A stretch of DNA of 64,000 bases from Argyresthia goedartella (taxonomy: Eukaryota > Arthropoda > Insecta > Lepidoptera > Argyresthiidae): positions 32,272,001 to 32,336,000 of the forward strand of contig OX463824.1 of NCBI GenBank assembly GCA_949825045.1, read 5' to 3'. The notes beneath the pieces are model-generated. The model was not told the DNA's origin, did not search any database, and saw only the letters and a list, made by a program, of their open reading frames with translations. Shown here in pieces: positions 31,059-42,380 of the stretch; the first letter of the stretch is position 1; every line of letters starts with the position of its first letter. Made by a program: the position numbers and the translations under genes.

Positions 31059-33105
31059 TGTTTACCAACAGATGATACACCTTAGACACCTTATACACCA
31101 ACAGACAAGTAAAGTTTTGAAAGGTGTATGGGTACATCCAATTACAGGTAAACATTGCATGCACATGTTACATGAAAAATGGACGCTAAACTAGGTAATT
31201 ATATATTAATGCTGCTAGAATAAACTTTACTAAGTAATATTTTTTATAAAACTATTAAATTAAACAAAAACATCTAAGCAATTTTAGGTGTCTTAAATCT
31301 AAATAACTGTTTACGAAAACTATAAAAGCTATAGTTGAACAAATCAATGTCTTCAATACCAAATAGAATATTAAATTGATTTCAAATGCGTTTCAATACA
31401 CCAAAAGATCCGACATTAGTCCTACTTTTAGTAAGGGCGAATGGTCTATAATTTTTTAGTCTTGATCCGCAGCGAGGAACAGTGAAATTAATACTAGACA
31501 GTAATTTTGGACAATCTATGAGTCCAGAAACGATCTTGAACAGGAGAAGTTGGTCAAAAATCCACCTTCTGCTCTCAAGGGAATACATATTAAAGTAAGA
31601 TAGCCTTTTTTCGTAAGAAGTTAGGTCAAATCTTTTCACATGTGCAACTAGAAGATAAAGAAAGCGTTTCTGGACTCTTTCAACTCTATCTATTTGACAC
31701 TGATAATGAGGGTTACACACACTTGCACAGTATTCTAAGTTACTACGAACTGAGGCACAGTAAAGCACTTTCATTGGAGTAATACTTTTAAACTTTTTAC
31801 AATTGCGCCACACAAAACCCAACAGTTTTAGAGATTTACTAACAATGCCATCGATATGTATGTTGAAATTGAGTTTCGAATCAAGAACGACACCGAGGTC
31901 TCTAATAGACTCCACCTCCAATAATTGCTTTCCGTTGATATGGTAAGATGAGACAAAGGGATGTTTCTTCCTACAAAATTTTATATGTTTGCATTTACTG
32001 CTGTTGAGAGGCAGCTTGTTCATCATCAACTGACCATTTAGTTATTTTGTCGAGATCTTCCTGCAACAGAAGCGAATCCGACGAGTTCTGAGTTATCTTA
32101 TAGAGCTTGAGATCATCGGCAAACAAGAAAAATGCGAATGTTGTATTTTAGTAGCTGGGTCGTTGATGAATATCAAAAATAAAATTGGACCCAAGTGAGA
32201 ACGCTGTGGGACTCCAGACGTTACTACAAATGTACTAGACTCTGAACCACATACGACGACCTTTTTGCAATCGCCCGTGGAGATACGAAAAGCACCAGTC
32301 GAGCATAGGTCCATGAATTCCCACTTTGTGTAGTTTTTGAATTAATAAACGATGGTCAACCCTGTCAAAAGCTTTACTTATGTCTGTACAAATCGCGTCA
32401 CTTTGCTGACCTTTATCGAGAGCTACAGTCAATTCAGAAATTAGCTGACTAGATTTGATTCTGTGGACATTTTGGCTCTGAACCCGTCCTGCTCGGGAAT
32501 TAAGATAGGATTAAGGTGATCTCTTAAAGTGGGACATATAAGTGACTCGAACACTTTAGCCATAGTATTCAACACGGAAATGGGCCTATAATTAGAAATA
32601 TCAGCTGAGTTGCTGCACTTAGGAATGGGTACCACGTTTGCAGTCTTCCATGCTGTTGGGAAAACTCCGGCCGACAATGAAAAATTGAAAATAATGTGTA
32701 AGGGAATCGCAAGACCTTCAGCACAGTTGCTAACAAAGTAAGGCGGGATACCATCCGGGCCGCCTCCCTTCTTAGTATTAGGTCTCTTAAGTTTTTTGAA
32801 TATGGCTTCAAACGAGACGTAGAGATAGCCCATATGGTTGTGGCTAGTCGGAGTTCCCGTGGAGTGCGCTGGAGATGATTCTTTAATAGCTGCTTCTGAA
32901 TTGCAAATATTAGGATTAGCAGACGCATAGACAGAAGCAAATTTTTTTGCAAAAGCATTACAAATAGTAGATGGAGACGAGAATTTGGCGCCTTCATGGT
33001 ACATCTCTGAAGGAAAAGAGCTGCCAGATTTTCGTTTTGAATGGATAAATGACCAAAAGGATTTTAGGTTTTGGAGCGCTAATTTATTATTTATTTTAAA
33101 CTAAT
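31031..33105 (-). pseudogene. LINE-B reverse transcriptase, 5'-truncated, copy 1
   Basis: The minus-strand RT runs from 33,105 to 31,382 with frame changes. Blocks are GGPDGIPPYFVSN, NYRPISVLNTMAKVFES, AICTDISKAFDRVDHRLL and HLGPILFLIFIND. Near 32,128 a one-base deletion relative to unit 2 destroys the FADDLKLY catalytic frame. The C-terminal domain (32,029-31,382) reads HPFVSSYHINGKQLLEV, then IRDLGVVLDSKLNFN, then the thumb region. The endonuclease is missing through 5' truncation. The clade is uncertain (Jockey/I/CR1 group). Confidence 0.87.
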
Positions 33106-34041
33106 TCCAATTGTTTGGTTTTCTTGTCCTGTGCATGGAGCGCAGTGTTCAATGATGCTTATTTAGTTACCTATCAATTTTAATAGGTGTGTGTGTTTCC
33201 CAGTCGGGTGAGTGTTGCTTAAATGATAACTTATAGTTTTAACCTTTACTAATGTGAATCAGTAGATTTATATTACATGCCTAATGTTACTTAAAACGCT
33301 TATTTTGTAGCTAGAATCATTCCATCATTTTATGCCGTTATTCGTGAACAACTAGGATGATGAAATTCCTTTGTCTACATAGCCGAGTCTACACCTACCC
33401 GCTAGCTGTTAATACCTATGTGCTAAATTAGTTTTAAAGCGTAGTCGCATATGAATTGAATACATATTGAATGAATAATATTATTCCCCAGCTGCTTGTA
33501 TAGCTTTTACACCATATTTCGCATAAATTGTAATTTTATTAAACGATGTGATTTGGTGCTTCCACTTTCCATACCTAAACTGATTTTTTCATACTGCTGC
33601 AATATCATTGATCACTATTTAATGCTTTTGGTAGCCTCCCTGTTAGTAGCACTTAGATCACTGCTTATCAACGGATGTTGCAGGCAGTAACGTGGAATTA
33701 GACTTTTTGCAAAATGTCCAATCCCCCAATTGATAATTCCAGGGTTTTACTTGCCGGACCCTAACTATATTGGGACCCTGATGGCCACTTTCCGCTACTG
33801 ATCTGCCTTGCCTGACTCCGGACTACCTCGGAACGTCACAAGATGCTCGCCACCTCCTGCCGCATAGCTACAGGGAAGTGGTTACCTATCAAGGCAGTGC
33901 TAAGTGGAAACGGCTTACCTATAATTGTGAAATCTAGAACTCATCCCTGAGAGCTAAATCAACGCATAGCTAATTGTTGGGCATCCTGAAGTTTTCTTAA
34001 ATTAAACCTTGTAAATCTGTTAATTACTGTTTTGTTTTACC
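33106..34041. other. Non-coding stretch between LINE-B and gag fragment, unit 1
   Basis: No domain seen. The same sequence is at 51,334-52,270 with few differences. A 64-codon frame at 33,496 is hydrophobic and probably chance. Confidence 0.5.
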
Positions 34042-34387
34042 CAGATCCCCAACAAGCGTTACAACGATGACAACAAGGTTACTATATTAGGCTACTCCGC
34101 AATAAGCCACCAGCTGATCAATAATGGGGTCACCGCAGACAATCTGCTTTTCCACACCTATGGCCAAGGCGATGCAAAATTACCTAAGGTGGTCATACCT
34201 GGCCTCCCAAAAAATGTGGAAAATTATATCTCTAGTATATGATGAGCTGGCCTCTTTGGGCTTTGCGGGTACCAAAGTCACGCGCATCAAAAGGTCATTT
34301 GATGGTCCATTCTCATGTCCTCCAGTTTTGGTACCTCTAACACAGGAAGCTGTCATCGGAAAGTTCAGACAAATAAAGTATATATAA
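34042..34387 (+). pseudogene. Jockey-type ORF1 (gag) central fragment, copy 1
   Basis: The frame reads NDDNKVTILGYSAISHQL, then NLLFHTYGQGDAKLPKVVIPG. After two stops at about 34,240 the shifted frame gives YDELASLGFAGTKVTRIK and PPVLVPLTQEAVIGKFRQI. This is the RRM-like/PRE_C2HC middle region of a Jockey gag. The N-terminal part of the same gag is at 48,819-49,231 in unit 2. The zinc knuckles are at 36,566. Other elements separate the pieces. Confidence 0.75.
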
Positions 34388-35095
34388 TAATAACAATAAT
34401 CGTTTATTTACAGAAATAAATGTACATTACAAGCTTGTTTGGCAGGGTAAACAAGGGATGTGACGCTAATCCCTAAAATAAATGGGCAAACCCTGTGTTT
34501 TGTGAATAAGTTGCTGCTACTTCCCACAAGAATAAATGCCTCAGATTTAAATACTACAAGGTGTATAAACAATGTGAAATTTAAATTTAAAAATATAACT
34601 TCTGATATTTAAAAATATAAGATCAGCAAAAACGTAATAGTTTGGTGTGTAGTGTTGGTGATTTATGTTAGTGGGAGAGAAGATGGGGAGTGTTGTGAAT
34701 GTGTGATTGGAAGTAATGAGGTGTGTAGTGCCTGTGAGAGTTAACTTGACTATTATTTCGATATAAATATAATTGGACTTGTGTTAGACAATCATAAGTT
34801 TCTCGCAGTCATCATATGTTTGTGTGCGCAACCAAAGACGTATGTTTTTATTATTATAAAATGTGTTATTAGACCAAAGGTCAATTGCTCTAATACCAAT
34901 TTTTTCTAGTTTTGTTATAAGGAGGTCAACGGAGACCGTCTCAAATGCCTTGGCCAGATCAAGAAAGATACCCAGACACCTCCTTTTATCATCAAGGTTT
35001 TCAGCATAGCTTGTGAGCTCATGGACTGCATCAGATGTGGATCTGCCAGAACGAAAACCGAGCTGATTGTTAGATAAAATTTAAATTCGTAAAGT
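34388..35095 (-). pseudogene. LINE RT fragment inserted in Jockey gag, copy 1
   Basis: On the minus strand the frame at about 35,085-34,800 reads NQLGFRSGRSTSDAVHEL and LGIFLDLAKAFETVSVDLL, the RT motif pair with the first catalytic aspartate. The rest toward 34,388 is C-terminal-like debris, and the left edge, AATAAACG then (ATT)n on the minus strand, looks like a LINE 3' tail. It sits where the gag frame breaks after GKFRQIKY. Confidence 0.7.
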
Positions 35096-35632
35096 CATCA
35101 CTGGTGCCTTTTTTATGATAAGCCGGCGAGCTAGCTGCTCCATATTTTTTTATTTACTCCTTTCCTAGTACTGCAGAATGCGTGGTTCTGGGCCGGGAGT
35201 CCTCGTCAAAGTTTTCAGCTGTACCTTAATTAAGGGATTCACCTGATTTTATTGTTGTAGTTTTTATTGTACTCAGCTAGTGGACGAGCTGGAATTTTCC
35301 TCTTTCAGTTTACTTCTTCGTAAAATTCTCCTGGTTGAGGGGGTGTGTAATGTATAATTTTCAGGCGTGAAATAACGCCTCAGCAATACACAATGTATTC
35401 TATTCCTCGTCAACTTATTATGTTGGTTTCTTAAATTAATCTTATAATCTATGTTCACTTCAACTTCCAGTTTCGTTCCGTTTTGGTTCTTCTCGTTTGT
35501 AGCGGTTAGCAACATCGTGTAGTGGTATTGATCTGTTGGAGATCGATTTCGTAAAGTAATCACCGGTGCCTTTTTTCAATAAAGCCGGCGAGCTAGCTGC
35601 TTTCTATTTAATTACTTATTCCTTCCCTGGTA
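35088..35632. repeat. Direct repeats of about 85 bp, 460 bp apart, copy 1
   Basis: The segment at 35,088-35,172 (TTCGTAAAGTCATCACTGGTGCC to TCCTTTCCTAGTA) recurs imperfectly at 35,548-35,632 (TTCGTAAAGTAATCACCGGTGCC to CCTTCCCTGGTA). The left copy abuts the RT fragment. They may be the ends of an unidentified element or a partial tandem duplication. Confidence 0.6.
35273..35563 (-). CDS. Unidentified 96-codon ORF, copy 1
   Basis: The minus frame begins MITLRNRSPTDQYHYTMLL and has a basic C-terminus, RRILRRSKLKEE, ending in a Ser run. The start codon lies inside the right 85-bp repeat. Unit 2 has the same ORF (53,499-53,789) with a few substitutions and no break. No family is recognised. Being open in both units is weak evidence for coding given how similar the units are. 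Confidence 0.3.
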   Translation of the reverse strand: MITLRNRSPTDQYHYTMLLTATNEKNQNGTKLEVEVNIDYKINLRNQHNKLTRNRIHCVLLRRYFTPENYTLHTPSTRRILRRSKLKEENSSSSTS

Positions 35633-36565
35633 AGTGTTTCGACGTTTGGCTGGAGGTATCTAGTAAATGATTTTGTATCCTATAAATTGGTTTTGACAAC
35701 GCATTCTTTTATTGCAGTGACCGGCAGTCCAATTAGCTGTTCCTACATTACCTACGTAATACGTATAAATAATAACCTATGCTTTTACTGAATACCAGCG
35801 GAGTGCGCTAAGAAACCCTTGTGCCACGTCCTACACGAATCTTTCGGCATTCAGGAGTCGATATTAATGACAACAGACTGTAAGCAAGGCCATTTTCCTC
35901 CAAAAGGTCAGATTCTCTACTTATTTTACAAAGGTTTTGAAGCTATAATTTATGTGCCACAGGTCTGTCACATATCAATCCCTTGTTAAATATATCCAAC
36001 AAAACCTCCTTGGAATGTGCACTGTAATCTATTTAAGTAATTCTGCAATGAGCTAAGGATGCTTTCATAAACTTAACCTTCGTTTGGACCCTTAATGCCT
36101 TCCTGTATAGGCTTTGAACAGTGAGGCTGTCTCTTTATGCCTAGCAAACTGCTGAGTCATCTTCAAAATCTTCATGCCGCATTATCTTTCCCGTTTTTCT
36201 AAATTAACCCTCTCAACCTATCAATTTACTTCTGCATTGCCTATGTATTAGGTGCTTATACCTACTCCAGGTCCATTCCAGGAGGCCCTTTGTACGGGCC
36301 TAGTAATAGGCTGCGCTAGTTTGTCCTGTGAGGTGTCAATGTGCAAGCGTAGCCGCTCGCCCCTAGAAACCCGCAGCTAAGCGATCTCTAACTTTACCAT
36401 CTTCTCCATACCTAAAAATATACACTAGCGTCATCAACCAAACAACAAAAATGCCCTAAAAGTATTTAGTTCGTGGAAATAGTTTTTAACTTTAGTTTAA
36501 ATAAAGTGAACAGGTAACTTTGTAGTTCCTTTATAACCATTAGGGGAAAAACATAAAGTATTTCA
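35633..36565. other. Non-coding stretch, unit 1
   Basis: No domain or known repeat recognised. It is shared with unit 2 (53,859-54,791) and probably represents the rest of the element inserted between the gag fragments. Confidence 0.5.
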
Positions 36566-36829
36566 GGCCACACATCCCACAACTGCAACTTACCACTCCG
36601 CTGTGTCAAATGTACCCATGTAGCCCATTCTACCAAAGAATGCCCCAAGGTGGACCACAAAGAAACGGCCAAATGCTGCAACTGTCAAGAAGCACACCCT
36701 GCAAACTTCAACTTGTGTACATCGAGACAAACATATCTGAAACGTGTACAGTCGAAGAGAGATACCCTGAAGAAAATTCCAGTAGCCACGTATAACACTA
36801 CATTACTCCTGGAATACAGTCTTCTCTAA
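36566..36829 (+). pseudogene. Jockey gag zinc-knuckle fragment, copy 1
   Basis: The 87-codon open frame starts GHTSHNC (end of a first knuckle). It then has CVKCTHVAHSTKEC (C-X2-C-X4-H-X4-C) and CCNCQEAHPANFNLC (C-X2-C-X3-H-X6-C), the knuckle array that binds element RNA in Jockey ORF1. It ends with a basic tail and a stop at 36,827. It continues the gag piece at 34,042-34,387 across an insertion. Confidence 0.85.
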
Positions 36830-37259
36830 CACCGCCCAGAATATTAGTTGCCATGCAAATGAGCCGAAAATTGCCGTTCGTGTCAATGCCAAAATGAAAC
36901 CACAAGAGATATGCTTAAGATTCTTTCTTTATTTCTTTATTCTTTATTCTTTATTGCATAGATAAAATAAAGTTACAGACAATTAAACGTAATGTAATAA
37001 GCAAAGGCGAGCTTATCTCTAAAAAGAGATTTCTTCCAGCAAACCTAGGCAGGACAGGAGAGTTAATTATACTGGAAAGTCCTAGTTCGCAATAACACTA
37101 TACATACGGACGAAAATTACTTTCAAAATATATATAAACTATACCAAATATAAAATAAAAATATATATATATACTTCCACTACATAAATTACAATGTTAA
37201 GCATGAACATACATAAACTATAATAAATCATACATAAACCTACATAAATATGGTACCAT

Positions 37260-40184
37260 TTACGGAAGAGAAAGGAAATGCACTTTCAATCTTTTCTTAA
37301 AAGTGAAAATTGAGGGACTTTTCCTAATAGCGCAGGGAAGTGCGTTCCACATTCGGATTGCCCTTAACCTAAACGAGTGTTCGTAAGCGGCAGTGTTATG
37401 CCGAGGAGTTGAAAGGAGAGACACCGTGTGGGATCTCGGATTGCTATCCCTGGGGAAAAGAAAGTCAAAACGTTGGCGTAGATATGTGGGGTATCGAGGA
37501 TTTCGCAAAATATTGAACAGATAGGAGAGAATGTGCATGTCACGGCGAAGACGGATCGGAAGCCACTCCAGCTCCTTGCGATACTGGGAGACATGGTCAT
37601 ACTTGTGCAACCCGTAGTTAAACCGAATCCCGAGATTTTGAAGTCGTTCGAGTTTGTTCAGTTGTTCTTCGTTCGCGCTGACCCAACAAACATCCGCATA
37701 GTCTATTAAAGGTAGTAGAAGGGACTGAGCAAGAGTGATTTTAGTCTGCCGTGGCAGTAAGTACTGCAATCTTCGGAGGGAGTGAAATGACGCAAAGACT
37801 CGTCTGCTGACCTCACAAACATGGGGCGACCAGGACAGCAAGTTGTCAAATATAACCCCAAGATTCTTAGCTTTCTCACTGTAATTAATTATGGTACCAT
37901 CATACAATACAGGATCGACGGGCGAATTCTGTAGCAAGTTAAGCGAATGCCGTGTACCCATGATCATGGCTTGAGATTTTCCCGGGTTGACTTGCAGTCC
38001 ATATGAAATAGCCCATTTCCTGATGTTGTCGAGGTCAGCATTCAACGCCTCTACAGTCAGATTCACATCACACGGAGAGAAGTGCCGATATATTTGGAGG
38101 TCATCTGCATAGAGATGATAAGAAGAACTAAGAACGTCAGATATGGAGTTTATGAATACTGAGAAGAAGAGAGGAGAAAGGATACCACCCTGCGGGACAC
38201 CCGTGGAGAGCTCACACCAATCCGTGGAGATCTCCTCAGACTTAATGCGCTGCTGGCGGTCTCTCAGGTAGGAGTCAAACCAGCGAGCCGAGTGCGAGGA
38301 GACTTTAAGCGACTTTAGAATTTTAACCAGGATATCGAAATCGACGCAGTTGAAGGCGCTACTGAAATCAAGCAGTGTAATGACCGTAAGCTGCTTCTGA
38401 TCCATTGCCCATTGAATATCGTCAGTGACTTTAAGCAGAGCCGTGGTAGTGCTGTGACCCGGTCTGAAACCTGATTGATGGGGATTTAATAAGTTATTTG
38501 AGGAAAGGTAGGAGGAGAGCTGGATGTGAACAATTGATTCCAGGACTTTGGAGAGGATAGGCAGAATAGATATGGGACGGAATTCTTTAAAGGCGACGGG
38601 ATTGGACGTTTTAGGTAGGGGAAGCACAAGTGCCTGTTTCCACTGATTGGGGAAGCAAGATTGTTCAAGCGACACATTCATTATGTGGGTGATGATAGGT
38701 AATAGCTCATCGATGATGGTGGTTATCATCTGATAACAGATCTTGTCCTCACCTATGGCCCTTGAAGAGATCGCTAATATTGCCCTCCTTACTGCGCCGA
38801 TTCCGACATGGTTAAAGTTAAAGGGTGAACTGTGGGCTGTGGTCATGGACCGTAGGTTACGAAGGGTGGCTTCCTTAACGAGGGGGTCCATCACGACAGG
38901 GGGGATGGCAAAGAAATAGTTGAGACCGTTAAGGTCGACATTTCCAGCAGCCAAGTCCTGGGACTTACCTACACCAAGAGTCTTCAGGAATTTCCAAACC
39001 TGTGCTGGAGTATAGCTCTCAATACACTCGTAGATGTGACGACGTTTGGCATTACGACACAGACGAGTGCAAAGATTGCGGAGGCGTTTGAAAATTAAAA
39101 TGTTCTCGTCAGTCGGAACCAACTTATCTCTCCTCTTGGCACGGTTTCTCTTGGCCATCAGACCCTTGATGGTGTCAGTAAGCCACGGCGCAGGTAGGTG
39201 CTTAACCTTAACCCTCTTGACCGGAGCGTGCTTATCAAACAAGCTCAGGACAATAGAGTTAATGTTCCGGACTTTGTCTTCAACGGCCTCGCTATCAACG
39301 ACAGGGGACCAGTCAACAGAGGCGGCATCTGATTTAAGGGAGTTAAGATCCATGCCCTTGAAGCTACGTATGTCAAGGAATTTAGCTGCGCGCTTGAGAG
39401 GCCTTAACTTGAATGAAAGGTAAATCAAATCATGATAGGAGAAGGGGGCATTAAGTTGGCCATGCACAGCAACCTTGGATATGTTAGAAGTAATCATCAA
39501 ATCGAGAAGAGAAGGGGTGCAGTGTGGTTGAAAGTGGGTGGCACCCAGGGGAAGGATGTGTTAGTTTAAAGAACTAACAAGAGAATTCAGCTTTGCTGAG
39601 CGACCGTTATTTTTGAGAAGGCAAGTGTTAAAGTCTCCGAGAATTAGGGTGTCGCTATAAAGAGGAGTCAGATCATTGAGGAGGGTTTCAAATGAGCTAA
39701 AATAGTCAATGCGAAGAGAGGGGCTATAATAGACACCCAGGAGGACTTTATTGTGACGCAAGCAAATCTCCAAGAACAGGTGTTCGACTGGCTGTGGCGA
39801 CTGGCTGATGACTTTGCATGGAATGTCGGTACGTAGGTATATGGCTACACCGCCATCAGCCTTGCCCGTATTATCGCTCCGATAGAGACTGAAGCCTGGC
39901 AGAGCATACATGGAAGAAGGAAGTGAAGGTTTAAGAAAAGATTCCGAAACAAGAATACCATGTATGTTCTGATCGCTAAAAGTTACAAGGAGGTCAGCAT
40001 AGCTGGTGTGAATGCTTTGTGCATTAATATGGACAACGTTGAAGTTTGTATCAAGATTAGAAAACACCCGCTTTAAGTTAAAAGGCAGTGAGTCATCCGC
40101 TGATGACCCTTCACTTCCCGCACTAACGGAAACATCACTATTAGAACAAGAGAAGAAGCTGACACCAAAGTTGTAGGTATCCAT
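37260..40184 (-). pseudogene. LINE-D ORF2, endonuclease-RT polyprotein with one nonsense codon
   Basis: The frame runs about 975 codons from ATG at 40,184 to the stop at 37,260, with one in-frame TAA at 39,561 where the sister copy encodes Leu. The endonuclease has NVVHINAQSIHTSYADL, GILVSESFLKPSLP, GVYYSPSLR and LILGDFNTCLL upstream of the stop, and SYHDLIYLS downstream. RT motifs are EFRPISILPILSKVLES, TLLDFSSAFNCVDFDIL, STGVPQGGILSPLFFSVF and SSYHLYADDLQIYRHF with the catalytic aspartates. The C-terminal domain has LLPRQTKITLAQSLLLP. No frameshift is seen. Near-intactness fits its presence in only one unit. Confidence 0.95.
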
Positions 40185-40755
40185 AAACTAGACATAATAT
40201 AATAAATACAAATATGGAAATAAATAAAATAAAATAAGTAAACACAATACTTATTTAAAACAAAAGAAATAAATTTGCCTGAACCCAGTCGAACACTGAG
40301 CTTGCTGGGAAAGAAATTTGACAAACTAATACAAACTTACAAACATTGAAATGAAAAACATAACCTGGACTTACAAATAAGAAGTAAAATAGACGGAACA
40401 CAGTAGGTATAAAACACAAAACATAATTTACATGAACACACCCAGCATTCCAATAATACACCTTCGCTACTACGGCTAAATGTAAAAATTAGGCCTAGGC
40501 AGCGCAACGTTGGACAAACGATGGAACAATGTTGGGCTTGGTTGGGAACTAGCTTGCTTGATTGACACGACATGCATGTAGTTGTACAAATTTTTTAGTA
40601 GATTTGATTGCAAAACAAAACCAAAACATGCTAAGAAAAGAAGGCTAAGGAATATTTTAGACTACCTACCTACCGAGTAAAAGTGAAAAGGAGGTATTAC
40701 CCGTCCAACTTGAGAGAACACGGAAAAAATAGAGAATATATTGAGTACGAGATTT

Positions 40756-41539
40756 CTACTTCTTGACTCCCGTTGGACCAGCGCGCCTGGAGCTGGGTAG
40801 ACGCTTGCCAGGGGCAGGCACCGAAGAAGCCGCTACCGCTCCTGCAGCAACCGCCGCCGGTTTCGGGGCAGGGATGTTGGCTGGTTTGGGCACAGGCAGA
40901 GCAGCAAGAGGGAACTTGGCAGTTATAAACTGAAGCTCCGACATACTCTCCACCAGTTGTCCAGCAATTCAGCATACCGAAGTGTTTACGCGCAGCCACA
41001 AACACCTCGTGCCTGGATTTTGTAAGGAACTCTGACATTGTGATTCCAGTTCCCTTCAAAGCTGTCTTGGCTTTCCAGGCCTCTGATCGAGCACTGATGT
41101 TTGAGAACCTCACCAGTAAAGGTCGGGGATTAGAAGGCTTCTTGGTAGATCCCAGTCTGTGCACTACATGTATGTTGGACACACACTCGGGGGACAACTT
41201 CATTTTGTCGAACAGTTCTACACGCACAATGTCAATGGCCTGCTCCTTCACTTCTTCGGGGAGTCCATGAAGAAGGAGCACTTTCCGCCTGGATGCCATC
41301 TCAAGACGGTCCTGGCCAGCAAGCAGCAACTCCATCTGAGAGCGCAGCAAGTCAAGGCAGTTCCAGGTGAATGCCTTGAACTCAACAAATTCACTGGCGA
41401 TGGTGTTGATATCAAGTTGGCTGCTGGACGAGGACATGGTGGCAGCCTCCCGAAGCTCCTTCTCATATTGAGACATCCTTGTGTTGAAAGTGGTGGCAAT
41501 CTTCTCCATGTTGTTGTTCAACTTTGTGTAGAGGTCCAT
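40756..41539 (-). pseudogene. LINE-D ORF1 with one C-terminal frameshift
   Basis: ORF1 proteins bind element RNA. From ATG at 41,539 the N-terminal third is helical with heptad-like spacing (NNNMEKIATTFNTRMSQYEK). It is followed by an RRM-like core: RKVLLLHGLPEEVKEQ, VVHRLGSTKKPSNPRPLLVRF and the box GITMSEFLTKSRHEVFVAARK. After HFGMLNCWTTGG the natural frame switches near 40,945 to the overlapping frame SMSELQFITAKFP, which ends in an Ala/Pro-rich basic tail, GPTGVKK, at 40,756. Read without the shift the frame runs to 40,697 with an unlikely Cys/Ser-rich end. Confidence 0.85.
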
Positions 41540-41742
41540 AGTGAAGTGAGTTTAGAATCCAGGTATGTTTATAAGATTGTTTATAATAAACTCAGTGTTG
41601 TTGGGGGTTCAGGCCTAGTTTTATTTTATAATAATTGACATTAAATTATTGTTAAACTAATATTAAAATGAATTTAAAATCGGGAGTTAATTTTTAAGAT
41701 GTTGCTTGCTAGGCTACCCTCCAAAAAAAAAAAAAAGGTTCT

Positions 41743-42300
41743 CGCGATTATTAAGATGATCAAAAACAAATTCCTGCTCTGCACAATCATGGTAGATAAG
41801 GTTATCCTTGTGCTGACGCATAAGTCGAATGAACTACGCATACTCTCATGTTAAGCCATCGGGCTGAGAACCAAAATACATGAGCTTTTGGACCTTGTCG
41901 CTTTTGATGAATTGTCTTTCGATTTAATAGCCATTTGTGAGACCAGATTGACTGATAATATCACTCTTAGTAACCCTGGGTATGCATCCATTGCCAATGC
42001 AAAAAATATGGTGCAGGTCAACGTGTTGCACTACTAGTAAAGTCAGACGAAGATCATACTCGAATTTCTGTCCCCAAAACTAAAAACCTCAATATCCGGA
42101 AAAACACAAAAAAGAAATAACAGTATATCAATCACCCAACCTACCTTTTGAAACTGATGATCTGGAAGTTTTACTCAAAACGGATAGGCACGTTCTAGTG
42201 ATGGGCGACCTTAATGCTAAAAATACTGATTGGGATTCTCCTGCTATCAATGCTCGAGGCCGCTCACTTGTCGCACATATTATAACGGCATAAATAGCTA
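41743..42300 (+). pseudogene. Jockey ORF2 endonuclease fragment, copy 1
   Basis: Frames read SNELRILSC, then KIHELLDLVAFDELSFDLIA and CETRLTDNITL, and later RHVLVMGDLNAKNTDWDSP and SLVAHII. These are the opening, glutamate and GDxNAK blocks of a Jockey endonuclease. Stops and frame changes interrupt them. It continues the gag fragment at 36,566 and was one element before LINE-D inserted between them. It ends near 42,300, before the RT domain. Confidence 0.8.
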
Positions 42301-42329
42301 AGGTCGAGCCACCGCTGTCAGAAAGCTAT

Positions 42330-42380
42330 GACATCTCTTTTGGGGGTAGATAGAATATATCTACCCCCAAAAGAGATGTC
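42330..42380. other. 23-bp perfect hairpin, loop GAATA
   Basis: GACATCTCTTTTGGGGGTAGATA (42,330-42,352; 23 bp arm) is perfectly complementary to 42,358-42,380 around a five-base loop, GAATA. Unit 2 has the same hairpin with the loop reading TATTC. Confidence 0.95.

Larger units (their letters stand above)
36925..41738 (-). mobile_element. Full-length LINE-D, present in unit 1 and absent from unit 2
   Basis: The element lies between TTCT at 36,921-36,924 and TTCT at 41,739-41,742. Unit 2 has the undisturbed site, TTAAGATTCTCGCGATT at 55,141-55,157, so both ends are set by direct comparison. On the minus strand it has a 5' UTR (41,738-41,540) starting near a run of about 14 T, ORF1 (41,539-40,756), ORF2 (40,184-37,260) and a 3' UTR. 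The 3' UTR contains an ATCTCT-TTTT-AGAGAT hairpin, and a tail of AATAAAG units follows. It is about 4.8 kb and has few lesions, so it is young. Confidence 0.95.

Noticed and set aside
37260..39500. A 746-codon open frame as a host gene
   Set aside because: It carries RT motifs (YADD, VPQGG) and is the larger part of LINE-D ORF2.
42330..42380. MicroRNA precursor
   Set aside because: The stem is a near-perfect inverted repeat with a five-base loop, too short and too perfect for a typical animal precursor, and it lies in element debris.
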